Source: Steinernema hermaphroditum
Lineage: Eukaryota > Nematoda > Chromadorea > Rhabditida > Steinernematidae
DNA: 64,000 bases
Direction of reading: 5' to 3'
NCBI GenBank assembly: GCA_030435675.1
Contig: CM059624.1
Span: 4,054,769-4,118,768 of the forward strand
The translations under genes and the position numbers were made by a program. The notes under the pieces were generated by a model. That model was not told where the DNA came from and did not search any database. It was given only the letters and a program-made list of their open reading frames with translations. This document shows positions 23,059 to 34,233 of the stretch, piece by piece; the stretch's first letter is position 1; each line of letters starts with the position of its first letter.

Positions 23059-23529
23059 TTGTGCTATAATTCGTACATAACTACTGCCCCATTCGATGAA
23101 CTACAGTCTGTTGCGTAAACCCTGTTTTTTTCAAGACTTTTAACAAAACCATATCCTCAGCGGCACTTAGCAACTTTTTCTGCCCATCTTTTCAAAATTA
23201 AAAAAAATTTTTACAGTTCCTCTCGAAGATAAGTCGCTTTCATTCTGAAGAGTTCAAATGCCAGCGTTTCAAAACGACAATGGTCAGACTAAGTTAAGAA
23301 TTTAAATAAACATGACTTGATACTTGATATCTCGAAGATAACCAACAGATAAAAATGAACGCTTAAAGTTATCTGTTGATTTTTAGCGATTGCCGTCTTG
23401 CCTACGCCCCCTAAAATTTAAAAACTTCCCAAAAAAGGTCCGTTTTGAAGAAGCCTGCTCTTCTTCATGAAGATTACCCGAGAACGGCCAAAAAACCATG
23501 CAAAGCACCGTTTTCTACGTTTTAAAAGT
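23024..23529 (+). repeat. PAO-3 3' end and flank, duplicated at 39086
   Basis: From AAGCAGAAAGAATTGCCAAT in the last PAO-3 codons through GTTTTCTACGTTTTAAAAGT, this segment matches 39086-39560 in the same orientation with small indels. Presence of PAO coding bases shows that the 23 kb copy is the source. Confidence 0.8.
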
Positions 23530-23530
23530 A

Positions 23531-25615
23531 CGCTTTAGATCTTAGTCGAGGTACTTCGGTTAGCTGGTAATCGAATATCTCTTATCTAGCCCTTAAAATG
23601 GCGGTTATAATCATAGGGGGGCACTCTAGATTTTACAGGTGTATCTAGATCTTAGGGGCAGTATCGAGATCTTGCAATTAGTAAGAAATTATTAACCAAC
23701 TCAGTGACCCAATGACATCACCCAATTCCTTGAAATTTTTTCTCATTCCCTGTCTGTTCTCAAAGTGATTATAGCTGAATGATGTCTGTGAAATTTATGG
23801 CCCTCCATACATACAAAAAGTGACGGGAACGGTCATATGCTCCCTTCACATATGTACACTTGCCGGAGCAACAAGCACACCGCTGAAAACTCGATAAGTT
23901 TTTCCTTTGTTTGGCTTGTTTTCCTCTGTACAAATGTACTCATTATTCTCAGAATGACAAATGGACATGTTTTCCACAATTCCCCTTGTTATGAGTCAGT
24001 AGGTAAAAGTCATATCTGTTTTCTTTCACAAGACTCGGCCCACTCACTCAACATTGATCTCTGTGGGACTCAAGCCTGAGCATATATCAGTCTTCTTGAT
24101 CAGGAAGGGGTTATTTAGGCATCTATAAACAGAAGCGATCGACCTACCACTACCCCAGCAACGTTCATCGTCGTTAGAACCACCAGCGAGCAGATAATGT
24201 CGGTGTTATAGTGGGCGTGCTCCAGGGTCAGCTCTCCATTTGGCCCTATAACCGCGTTCTGTCCTCGGATCATAGTGAAATACGAGATGTACATGTTGAT
24301 AAACCACTAAAGAATTCACTAAAGAAAGGTAATCTCAAGGAACAGCCTACCACAGCACCACACATCAGCACCGTAACGAGCCAATATTTCAGATTTTCGT
24401 ATCGGTCCACCAGAATGGTCGCCACGAATCTCTCCCCAGCCATGAGGACGGAGGCGTCCAGGAGGGTCAGCACGAAGCCGTTGTGCAGAAGATGCACCCA
24501 AAAGGCGCACTCGCCGTCGAGAAATCTTCCTTTCATCATCGAATCGAACAAGATGAAGATTCGAAGAAACGTCATGCAGCCGAGACCCATCGAGAAGTGA
24601 GCCTAAAAGGCGATTTCAGCTGAGAGCCACAAAAATGAGATTTACTAGTAGTATTAGTACTCCTTCTCCTCAGTTCATCATGCACAGCGTAAGGCCTTTG
24701 ATTTGGTAATATCTCTCAGGATCGTTAGTCACGAAAAAGAACAAAAATTCGGCTTAACTCTGAAAGAATAGCCCTATTGACGACTGGGAGTAGCCTGATT
24801 TGAAATACGAAGAAACGTGGCAGTGAGTTTCCTCGCCTTGGTGTGATAGCATCGGATAGGATTATGGTCCGGTGAAGAAAGAAACGGGCATAAGGATAGG
24901 ATAAGGATAGTGAGTTCAATGTAAGCTGGGCCTTCTCCCAATCCTTCAAGACGAGAGAAACTCGTTAGTCACGAGCAAAACACAAGCGTTTGGCGACGGT
25001 CGGCTTAACTCTGACAGAGTAGCCATATGCAGGATTGGGAGTATCCCAATTTTCAGTTTCTGGTGAATCTTGTCTTAGTATCGCCATGGTGTGACAGCCA
25101 AAGAAGGCAACGGCCAAAAGAACAATGTGACTTCAAAGCTTCTCAGAATCCTTCAAGACGAGCAATCCGATTCGCGATTTATGGTTCAGACAGTGATTTT
25201 ATTACCCATTACTTGGAAAATATGTTTTTCTTCTAGGGAAGTGACCGCTTGACGCAAAACCAGCCGGGAATTAAAAACACGAACAGCTGTAATGCTGATT
25301 AGTAAAATTGAATTCGCCTTATTAGCCAGTTTTTTGATTTCGGAAACTCGTACCTAAAGCGAATAGTCTGTTTGGTCTCGCGATAAAATGTCGTGCCTCG
25401 ATAATAAAGCCGGAACACCAAAAACACTACAATGCGAGCTGTTTGTTTTCAAAGCAACCAAGCCAAGATGGTCAAAGTATGCGCATTAACATGCAATGGA
25501 ATATAATGAGCAGCTACAATATGCACGTATCAAGATGCTACCCCCCGCTGGAATGTACTTCAGGCGCCAATTTAACATCAGACCACATTAGTATCACGGG
25601 ATGTTTTGGTATCAT
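23531..25615 (+). repeat. Segmental duplication, copy 1 (partner 49457-52200)
   Basis: Beginning with TTAGTCGAGGTACTTCGGTT and ending near CAGGCGCCAATTTAACATCA, this stretch matches 49457-52200 in direct orientation, differing by point changes, small indels and one large deletion near 24638 relative to the partner. It includes a broken Sre receptor and units with GGCTTAACTCTGA(C/A)AGA. No other gene is visible. Confidence 0.85.
24148..24602 (-). pseudogene. Sre-type chemoreceptor, two-exon remnant
   Basis: Exons 24602-24351 and 24306-24148 correspond exactly in length (252 and 159 nt) to exons 2 and 3 of the intact receptor at 48357-50729, with nearly identical protein (ASVLMAGERFVATILVDRYE). 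Exon 1, which encodes the first membrane helix, is absent because about 640 bases are missing at 24638, and exons 4-6 have no counterpart before 23529. The remnant frames are still open, so the loss is recent. Confidence 0.8.
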
Positions 25616-26172
25616 TCGAAAGCTCAATCAATTATCTATCGTGTCTACTTTTTGAATGCTTGAAATTCGTCATACATCGCGGGATATCAGCAAAACAAAT
25701 TCAAAACTTGGATCATCAGGTAGTTGGCGGGTCTCGACACGATTCGCCTGTGGGGGCAGGTGGATCGTGGGGCGAGCGAAGCGAGCCTGTAGAAGTGTTT
25801 CTTTGTCTGTTCTTGCACTTTCTCCAAAGCTTAGCGACAGGTATCACAGGAGCTGCAGTAGAACAACGTCTAGGTACCCATAATCGGCAAAAACTCCCGA
25901 TTCCTTGGGATTAAAGCTCCTTAGACTTCTACTGCAAAACTACTGCAAAACGCCCAGTTTTAGTTTCCGGGCGCAAAACCCCTCAACCCCGCAAAATTCC
26001 CCATGGCTAACCCCTATTTCTCAGTGCTAGACACATTTTATCTTCGCTAACCTCTCTTTCCATGCCTCCTCCACGTTTTCCACGCTTCTCCCACAAAATC
26101 GGCCACGATCACTGCCACAGCCACATTTTAGACGCCAACTGCCACAGCCACAGCCACGTTTTAGACCTATCC
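25616..26172. other. Spacer without a supported gene
   Basis: Between the segmental duplication and the left inverted arm. It contains only a short GCCACAGCCACA / TTTTAGAC tandem word cluster at 26110-26170. No domain or splice structure is visible. Confidence 0.5.
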
Positions 26173-27962
26173 TTCAGTGGATTCAGGTGTTCAGACATTC
26201 GGAATCTAAAACTTTTTGCCCCATATCTTGGGGCAAGCTCTTTAAGCCTCTATTGATGATTTCGATCCGTAAGCGGTTGTCATGCTGGAACACATGGCTG
26301 TCGTAACTGAAATGTTTGACTCTTGAGAGCCGTTCTACAAATTTGAGATAAAATATGATTTCCGAAAAAGTGCCAAAATAGGATTACTGAGTGGGTCTCG
26401 AAATCGACTTCGCCGTGTGACGAGGAAGTCATTCCAGGGCATAAGCAAAGGCACATTTTTGTGGCACCACCAGGAATGTCAGAACGGCCATAGCTTAACT
26501 ACTGAGAGTCATTCGACAAATTCGAGATAAAATATGATTTCCGAAAAAGTGCCAGAATCGGGCTGAGTATGTCTCGAATCGTGGAATTGCGTGGAATTTA
26601 CAGAGTAATAGTTTTCACTCAAGATTAGATACGATTGTCTCGCAACGAGATTGGATTTTCTATCAATTGGGCGACCACCCAAATCCAAGAAGGAAACGTT
26701 CTTTCCGCATTTTCATCCTTTGTTGAACCATTGATGAGCAGTTCACACATAAGGCGTGAATAGCCACTGCACCGCCGACGCATCCATTCCGCGTTGGACA
26801 TACCATGCGGTCCCATGTGCTCCTCTGTTTGCTGTTTTGCGTTATATCTGGAGAAAGGAACGATGAATCTGAAATTATCTCCGATAGCATCTTTCGACTT
26901 GGTGCCAAGCTGCTGGAAACAACGGGCGAAAGCTGTGTGCTATCGCCGTTCTCACTTGCTATGACGCTAGGAAATCTAAACAATGGAGTACTCAGCAATG
27001 AAATCACAAGAAATGTCTTTCATGGCGTTTCAAAAGAAGCGGTAAACAAGTGGTTTTCCTCTATTCTTCCTCCCGTTATGGAAAAAGAACCAATTGCGTC
27101 AAAAATCTGCATCAATGTAAGTTTCTTTTTTTTCAAAATGAGTTGCTTCGTCACAACGTTTAAATGTATGCGATTTGCAATTTGGCGTGATGCTGTTGCA
27201 AAATGGTATCCAGGGTACCAAAATTGAACAGTTCAAACAAAAATGAGTTGCTAGTTTGTGATTAGCTATTAACTTTGTGATAAAATTTCGCACGCACTTT
27301 GGGTACCTTTATCCGCCAATACGCACCAAATTTGATGCGTACATAGCTTTTAACAGTAAGGCGCTGATTCGGTGAAAAAAAACAGAAATTCCAGCCGTTC
27401 GCTTCGCCGGGGTTTGCCGAACCAGGATGAATAACCTATTACATAGGCTTAGCTTAGGTTCCGGCTTAGGCTTATGCCTATGATAGTTGCGGTTGTTTAA
27501 TTAGGTACACAATTCTACAAAAGTGCCGTAAGGCGTTGATTCGGCCAAAACACAAAACAAATTCCAGCCGTTCGTTTCTGTCGACAGCAAGTTCAAAAGG
27601 GACTCAGAACTCTACTACAAAATGAGGCTGAAATCGTTCGATTTCACGGACAATCTAGACGACGCAATCAGACTTATCAACGACTATATTCAAGCGGCGA
27701 CAAATGGAAGGATCAGAGACATGGTCGACGCAAACGATGTTGACTCGGACACCGAATTCTTTGTACCTAGTGCTTTTTTCATGGATGTCAAATTCGATCA
27801 GCCATTCCACAAGGGACGCACGGTTACGAAACCTTTTTATACAGAAAACGGCGTCGTTAAGCAGGTAAATGAGCTTCATTGTACAACATTTCGTTTCTCC
27901 GAACTTTAGGTTAACATGATGAACGCTGCACTGTACGACAGAAATGTGCGTTTGATAACAAC
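26173..27962 (+). repeat. Left arm of large inverted duplication
   Basis: 1.79 kb that is the reverse complement of 32442-34233, starting TTCAGTGGATTCAGGTGTTC. Coding frames, introns and flanking non-coding sequence are all preserved, and encoded exons appear identical, so the event is recent or homogenised. The arm ends abruptly at ACAACGT, inside serpin exon 3. Confidence 0.9.
26805..27962 (+). pseudogene. Serpin, truncated copy
   Basis: Copy of the complete serpin at 31379-33601. Exons 26805-27116 (signal peptide plus SIFRLGAKLLETTGESCVLS) and 27568-27864 (FDFTDNLDDAIRLINDYIQA) are intact. Exon 3 begins at 27910 but leaves the serpin after about 52 bases, where the inverted arm ends at 27962. 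The remaining β-sheet A segment, the reactive centre loop and the C-terminal strands are missing. Any product would lack inhibitory activity. Its 3' flank is immediately the C-terminal exon of the protease on the other strand. Confidence 0.88.
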
Positions 27963-28417
27963 GTGGAAGAAAACTCGACGTTGGTCGCAGGGTCAGAGCT
28001 TCGAGCAGGAGAAAGATCCGTAAGTCCACTCGGTGAGCTGTGCACAGTACGTGGAAAGACGGTGAAATCCTCCTGGAAGCAACATAACTGCAATTAAAAA
28101 TATGCATGGAAACTGTGTACCATATGCAACTTTGTCCTTCAAAGGATCATCTGGATGTTCGGGATCAGACAGAACAGCAGTAGCACTTTACTGTGCCATG
28201 GCCTTCCGATGATTCTAAACAAAGAAGTCATTCCAGATATCTTGTGAAAGGCATCATCTTACTTTCCGTTATGCCTGCACCGCAGAATTCGTATGGGCTT
28301 CCCACCGATGCCGTGTCGGATGAGGCGTCCGGGATAGCCGCCGTAGAGATGTGATTTTTGAACGGCTTGAAAGGCCGGTCGAGCTAAAGACTCTATTTTG
28401 CATTGGACGAACAACAC

Positions 28418-28965
28418 ATGCGAATCCCCTATATATAAATGGAGAACCGACGGGTCCGTTGGTCTGTGTGTGTGTGTGTTTTTCCGTGCCCACGGCGGAA
28501 ACACCCACACAAAATAAGGACCCCGAGGGGAACCGAACCCGACACCGCCCGCTTACAAACAGTTCGCAATGAGCCACACAGACAGTTGAGATGATAGTGC
28601 TCTACTTCCACTATCTCTCTGGCGATGCTAGGCTTTGAATTTTTTTTCTGTTTTTGAGTGATTTTTTGCCTATTTTGTAACCAGCAGTGTTTTCGGTTCC
28701 AGTTTCCTGAAACTTTACAATTTTTTCGCCCACTTTAGCCATTTACATGAGCGCCAATCTTGCCGCCCGCAGGGCTACAGTTTTCGGCCCCAACTTCAGC
28801 TTTTTGCATGAGCGCCAATCTTGCCGCCCGCAGAGCTACAGTTTTAGGCCCCAACTTCAGCTTTTTGCATGAGCACCAATCTTGCCGCCCGCAGGGCTAC
28901 AGGCTAATTGGCTTTTAGTACCTGGAGGGCGCGAATTCGCGCGCAGCCGGGTTTATTATATTAAA
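28418..28965 (-). mobile_element. tRNA-derived SINE-like element, copy 2
   Basis: Inverted relative to copy 1. It contains the tRNA-like block (28505-28615), the (GT)n run at 28470-28482 and three GC-rich subunits at 28745-28910, and ends with GCGCGAATTCGCGCGCAGCC. At the left end it includes CCCCTATATATAAATGGAGA, which is also present in the 41.5 kb copy. It sits inside the protease intron directly beside the mariner. Confidence 0.75.
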
Positions 28966-28968
28966 ATA

Positions 28969-30269
28969 CAGGGTGACAAGAAAGTTCTGTGAAAAGAAAA
29001 ACAGCATTTTTATGATAGACAACGCATCCAAATCGGGAAACAAACTACACCACGTTATTCAGCACGGGAAAATACATAGAAATAACCCGTACATCACTCG
29101 AAGTGGTCATCGTTGACCTCGATACAGAGCTGAAAATGCTTCTTGCAAATTATGCCGAGGCACACAGGTGTTTCCAGACTAATTTCTTCCTGGGTTTGCT
29201 CTAGAGTTATCTACAGGGAGTCTGTGATGGCTAGGCATCTTCGGCAGACCTTCTTCTCCAGAATGCACTAAATTGCGCAGTTCATCGGATTCTGGTTCGG
29301 CGAGATGGACGGCCAACTGTTCTTGGTCCTCATTGGTCCACATGTGGTCCACACAGAGGCCATCGTTAATTTTGATCCGTATGCTGGTGCCCAGTCATGC
29401 TTAAACACTCATATATGGTGCGATAAGTGTTTTTCGGCCCAGAGAATCAGATGTGTTGTTCGGATCTCTTCTTGTTTCATTTGGCAGACGATCAGACGAC
29501 GTTTTTCGGCGAAAACCAGGGAAATTTTGCTATTTGCACAGATTTCGCTCTAAACCATCGTAGAATTGGAGAAATGGCTTCTTTTCACTCGTTTCGTACG
29601 TGGCGAGCCTTCGTACAGCTGATAGCGATGATTCTGGTAGTTGTGACCCGCTTAAGTCGTAAAAATCTTCTCATCCCAAAAGACCACATTGAGAAATCCA
29701 GACCTACGTGCCTTAGCCTTCCGTTTTTCACATTTTCCCAGTCTTTCAGCCTTTTTCTGGTTGCTCAGAAGTTATCGACAGCTTATTTTGTAGCTTTTGA
29801 GCTAAGAAGCTTCGCTAAAAAGCGATCGCGTCGATTTGCTGCCGACTCTGTGGACTTTGACCAGCTTCCTCATGGAACGCTCAGAATTCAGCTAGATTCT
29901 TTGTTCGACCAATTTTCGGACCACCGTATTTTTCGCGGTCTTCGGTATTCCGTTTTGGGAACGGTACTTGATCTGCCCAATCTCCTGCGATCGATTCCGC
30001 ACTCGTTTGATGCCATACCGAGGCACTTTAAAGTCCATACATACATCAGGATTTGACTGTCTAGCAAAATGCTGTTCGACGATGGCGGAACGCAATTTTT
30101 TGGAGCCCAATTTTTCTTGGATAATAGTGAATAATTGTCTCAACAACAGAATATAAGGGGTAAAAAGAGTTGGTAAACACGAATAACATAATGAAAAAAA
30201 CCGGAGACTCGAAAAAACATTTTGAAATACGGCTCGCAAAAAATTTCACAGAACTTTCTTGTCACCCTG
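28969..30269 (-). mobile_element. mariner/Tc1-type transposon with complete ends
   Basis: Perfect 26-base terminal inverted repeats, CAGGGTGACAAGAAAGTTCT followed by GTGAAA, bound 1301 bases. A TA flanks each side (28967-28968 and 30270-30271), the expected target-site duplication. The minus strand encodes a decayed transposase: an N-terminal helix-turn-helix region with SAIVEQHFARQSNPDVCMDF and further on KTAKNTVVRKLVEQRI, and a C-terminal region that can be followed to about 29100 through several stops and shifts. It is therefore non-autonomous now but has ends suited to being moved in trans. Confidence 0.9.
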
Positions 30270-30749
30270 TACTCATACCTTGAACACGGCGACGTCCTCA
30301 TTGACGATTTGCGATCCTGAATTCATTTCCTCACGACACGTGGATGTAGTCCTGATTGATGTAATGTCGACCTTTGCCAACTCAACATATTGTTGATTTA
30401 GGAGGGTTTTCACTCCAGCCCCGACAGTGGCGTCACCAACTTCTTCGATATGCACAGCACAGTGACATGCAGTCACCACGTAATTATATGTCAAAAGAGC
30501 ACCTCCGCAAAAGGCACCATTACCCTCGATCAGTACGAGTTCTGGAACGCGACCGTAATCCCCGAATTCTCCATTAAAAACCTGAAGGTTGTGGATGCAC
30601 ACAGAAATGAAGTAAATACTACTCGGCCTTCCGGTGAAGGGACGATATGCCAGCCGTGGCAGCCTTGACCACAATACACAATGACGAGAACGATGGAGAA
30701 CAGGCACCAATTCATGTTTTCTGTAAAACCGTGTAACAATGGACATCAT

Positions 30750-31378
30750 TTAATTAAGATTCGATGAGTTTTAACTGTTTTAACTCTGAAGTCAATGGAA
30801 AACGGCCGTTTTTCAAGGGATTTTTGAAGGCCCGGCTTTATTTCATCGGTAGTGTTTGAAAATTCGCAGAAAATGATCAGAACAGATTTTCTCATACGCT
30901 CTACAACATGCAAGTGGTATAAAAAGCTGAACATCCCTCTTGACACTGAAAGCCTTTGTTTTCGGACTTTTCCTACATTATAAATTTTCAAAGCAGGGGC
31001 GATTACGACTCATTAATACAATTGCAACTACTTGTTGCAGAGAGGTGAGTCGATATTTGGAAATAATTTTGTCGATGAAAAGTCATCTAATATTTAACAT
31101 TTAGCCTATTGTAGTTGCTGAAGGGAAAAATTAACTTACCAAAGGCGAAGGATGGTACGTGTTGACGGCAATCTGCACCAGTCAAACGCTGAGGATATAA
31201 GATAACTGATGGGTATAAACTGAAAATATGGTGATAAGCCAAATTTGATTAGCGCGCGTTCACAGGACGTTAATGCCTCTCTCAGACTGTTCAGAAGATG
31301 AGAACATCGGTATAAAACCACACATGCATCCACAGCTGATCACGTCAAAATGAAGGAGGAGCAAAGAGCGATCATGTA
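30750..31378. other. Spacer between protease start and serpin end
   Basis: No gene is supported. It comprises the upstream region of the protease and the downstream region of the serpin; short open frames show no domain. Confidence 0.5.
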
Positions 31379-33601
31379 CTATGAGAAGAAATGTATTTTG
31401 ACTCCCGTTTCTGGTAATGTGTCATCGCGAAAAATGTGAGCGATGACTCGTGGATCGAAAACAAAATGGCCTTGTTGTGACTTCAGATAGGAAGATGTTT
31501 CCACGGTTCCGTCAATCGAATGTTGTTTCATAGTGACGCATCGTGGGTGCTGCTCGGCTCTGTTTGCACAAGCGCATTCCAGACTGTTCAAATTGACTAA
31601 ACTTAACCATGCAGGTTATCGACTGCCACTCAAGTCCCGTTCGAAAAAAAAGATTCTTTTATTGTCACATATTGCCACGAACATTAAGTGCGGCACAGCA
31701 AATACTGTACTTATCTGTATGCTTGAGTGAATTATATACAAAGAAAAAGATTTATTAATCACGAAACAGTAATATATGATAATGAAATCATTAGCAATAT
31801 TTCCCTAAAATTAATGGGACATTCTTATAAGTTACTCCATACATGAATGGTCGATTAATAACTAACTTCGGGATGATTTCATAAGGGTAGTAGTACATAT
31901 AACGATAAAACCCATGTTTTATAGTGTACCTCGTTACGTTCCGTTGTTCTTCGTGCACTTCGATCACTGCCTAAATAATGTTGATGAAGTAACTTGGGTG
32001 TTCATTTTAAATTGAACATTGAGAGTGTTTTTGGGTTAGCTATGTACTATTTTCATAAACGAACCGCATGCGTGATATCCTTTAGTTTGGCAAACGTCGC
32101 CGACTGCAATCTGCCCCAGTTGGCAGTTGTCCTATTGAAGATCGCCGCTAATCCCAATTCATCTTTAAAGGTCGACAGATTCAGCTTTGATTCGACAGCA
32201 AATCGTGGTATTTCAACATTTATAGACGGGTGTAGCTTTCTAGTATGTTTTCCAAATGTAGATGGGTCGTCGAGTTTCGAAAACAGATGCGCATCCGATG
32301 CGAAACGCTGTATGATCTCGTTGAGAGAATACTCAGGTTTGGGTAAGATGACAAAGAAGTCATAAGAAGACATTTCTTGGAACTGCGTCTTTCGGTAAAG
32401 CTCATAATCCGCCACTTTGAAACGGGCAAATTGGAATGTTGACGTTGTTATCAAACGCACATTTCTGTCGTACAGTGCAGCGTTCATCATGTTAACCTAA
32501 AGTTCGGAGAAACGAAATGTTGTACAATGAAGCTCATTTACCTGCTTAACGACGCCGTTTTCTGTATAAAAAGGTTTCGTAACCGTGCGTCCCTTGTGGA
32601 ATGGCTGATCGAATTTGACATCCATGAAAAAAGCACTAGGTACAAAGAATTCGGTGTCCGAGTCAACATCGTTTGCGTCGACCATGTCTCTGATCCTTCC
32701 ATTTGTCGCCGCTTGAATATAGTCGTTGATAAGTCTGATTGCGTCGTCTAGATTGTCCGTGAAATCGAACGATTTCAGCCTCATTTTGTAGTAGAGTTCT
32801 GAGTCCCTTTTGAACTTGCTGTCGACAGAAACGAACGGCTGGAATTTGTTTTGTGTTTTGGCCGAATCAACGCCTTACGGCACTTTTGTAGAATTGTGTA
32901 CCTAATTAAACAACCGCAACTATCATAGGCATAAGCCTAAGCCGGAACCTAAGCTAAGCCTATGTAATAGGTTATTCATCCTGGTTCGGCAAACCCCGGC
33001 GAAGCGAACGGCTGGAATTTCTGTTTTTTTTCACCGAATCAGCGCCTTACTGTTAAAAGCTATGTACGCATCAAATTTGGTGCGTATTGGCGGATAAAGG
33101 TACCCAAAGTGCGTGCGAAATTTTATCACAAAGTTAATAGCTAATCACAAACTAGCAACTCATTTTTGTTTGAACTGTTCAATTTTGGTACCCTGGATAC
33201 CATTTTGCAACAGCATCACGCCAAATTGCAAATCGCATACATTTAAACGTTGTGACGAAGCAACTCATTTTGAAAAAAAAGAAACTTACATTGATGCAGA
33301 TTTTTGACGCAATTGGTTCTTTTTCCATAACGGGAGGAAGAATAGAGGAAAACCACTTGTTTACCGCTTCTTTTGAAACGCCATGAAAGACATTTCTTGT
33401 GATTTCATTGCTGAGTACTCCATTGTTTAGATTTCCTAGCGTCATAGCAAGTGAGAACGGCGATAGCACACAGCTTTCGCCCGTTGTTTCCAGCAGCTTG
33501 GCACCAAGTCGAAAGATGCTATCGGAGATAATTTCAGATTCATCGTTCCTTTCTCCAGATATAACGCAAAACAGCAAACAGAGGAGCACATGGGACCGCA
33601 T
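31379..33601 (-). CDS. Secreted serpin
   Basis: Serine-protease inhibitor family. Exons 33601-33290, 32838-32542, 32496-32065 and 31549-31379 join in phase to about 403 residues, the usual serpin length. Exon 1 gives a signal peptide (MRSHVLLCLLFCVISG) and helix A/B (SPFSLAMTLGNLNNGV). Exon 2 has YKMRLKSFDFTDNLDDAIRL and INDYIQAATNGRIRDMV, the helix F/strand 3A region. Exon 3 holds β-sheet segments ending LKDITHA. Exon 4, about 515 nt further on, has a hinge-like DGTVETSS followed by the reactive loop and FVFDPRVIAHIFRDDTL. The last exon is the least certain, because its hinge is atypical (VETSS, not EAAAA) and the tail is short. Exons 1-2 and part of 3 lie in the inverted-repeat arm. The target protease is unknown; the neighbouring protease remnant need not be it. 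Confidence 0.85.
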
Positions 33602-34233
33602 GGTATGTCCAACGCGGAATGGATGCGTCGGCGGTGCAGTGGCTATTCACGCCTTATGTGTGAACTGCTCATCAATGGTTCAACAAAGGATGAAAATGCG
33701 GAAAGAACGTTTCCTTCTTGGATTTGGGTGGTCGCCCAATTGATAGAAAATCCAATCTCGTTGCGAGACAATCGTATCTAATCTTGAGTGAAAACTATTA
33801 CTCTGTAAATTCCACGCAATTCCACGATTCGAGACATACTCAGCCCGATTCTGGCACTTTTTCGGAAATCATATTTTATCTCGAATTTGTCGAATGACTC
33901 TCAGTAGTTAAGCTATGGCCGTTCTGACATTCCTGGTGGTGCCACAAAAATGTGCCTTTGCTTATGCCCTGGAATGACTTCCTCGTCACACGGCGAAGTC
34001 GATTTCGAGACCCACTCAGTAATCCTATTTTGGCACTTTTTCGGAAATCATATTTTATCTCAAATTTGTAGAACGGCTCTCAAGAGTCAAACATTTCAGT
34101 TACGACAGCCATGTGTTCCAGCATGACAACCGCTTACGGATCGAAATCATCAATAGAGGCTTAAAGAGCTTGCCCCAAGATATGGGGCAAAAAGTTTTAG
34201 ATTCCGAATGTCTGAACACCTGAATCCACTGAA
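32442..34233 (-). repeat. Right arm of large inverted duplication
   Basis: Reverse complement of 26173-27962, separated by a 4.5 kb loop. This arm continues into the rest of the serpin gene at its inner edge, so it is the probable donor. Confidence 0.9.

Larger units (their letters stand above)
27993..30715 (-). pseudogene. Trypsin-like serine protease, interrupted and probably decayed
   Basis: S1-family protease on the minus strand. Exon 1, 30715-30623: signal peptide MNWCLFSIVLVIVYCGQG. Exon 2, 30581-30279: VFNGEFGD activation site and GNGAFCGGALLTYNYVVTACHC, with the catalytic His in TACHC, and NEDVAVFK, with the catalytic Asp. Exon 3, 28365-28263: DASSDTASVGSPYEFCGAGI. Exons 2 and 3 join in phase 0 across an intron of about 1.9 kb that holds the SINE-like element and the mariner. 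A C-terminal block, GGFHRLSTYCAQLTEWTY, ends at a stop at 27993. Between exon 3 and that block I find no GDSGGP motif, and the frame does not join cleanly, so the catalytic serine region seems lost. It could be a non-catalytic homologue if I missed an exon. Confidence 0.75.

Noticed and set aside
29427..30056. Long plus-strand open frame of 209 codons
   Set aside because: It lies wholly within the mariner and is the complement of the decayed transposase; its residues show no domain.
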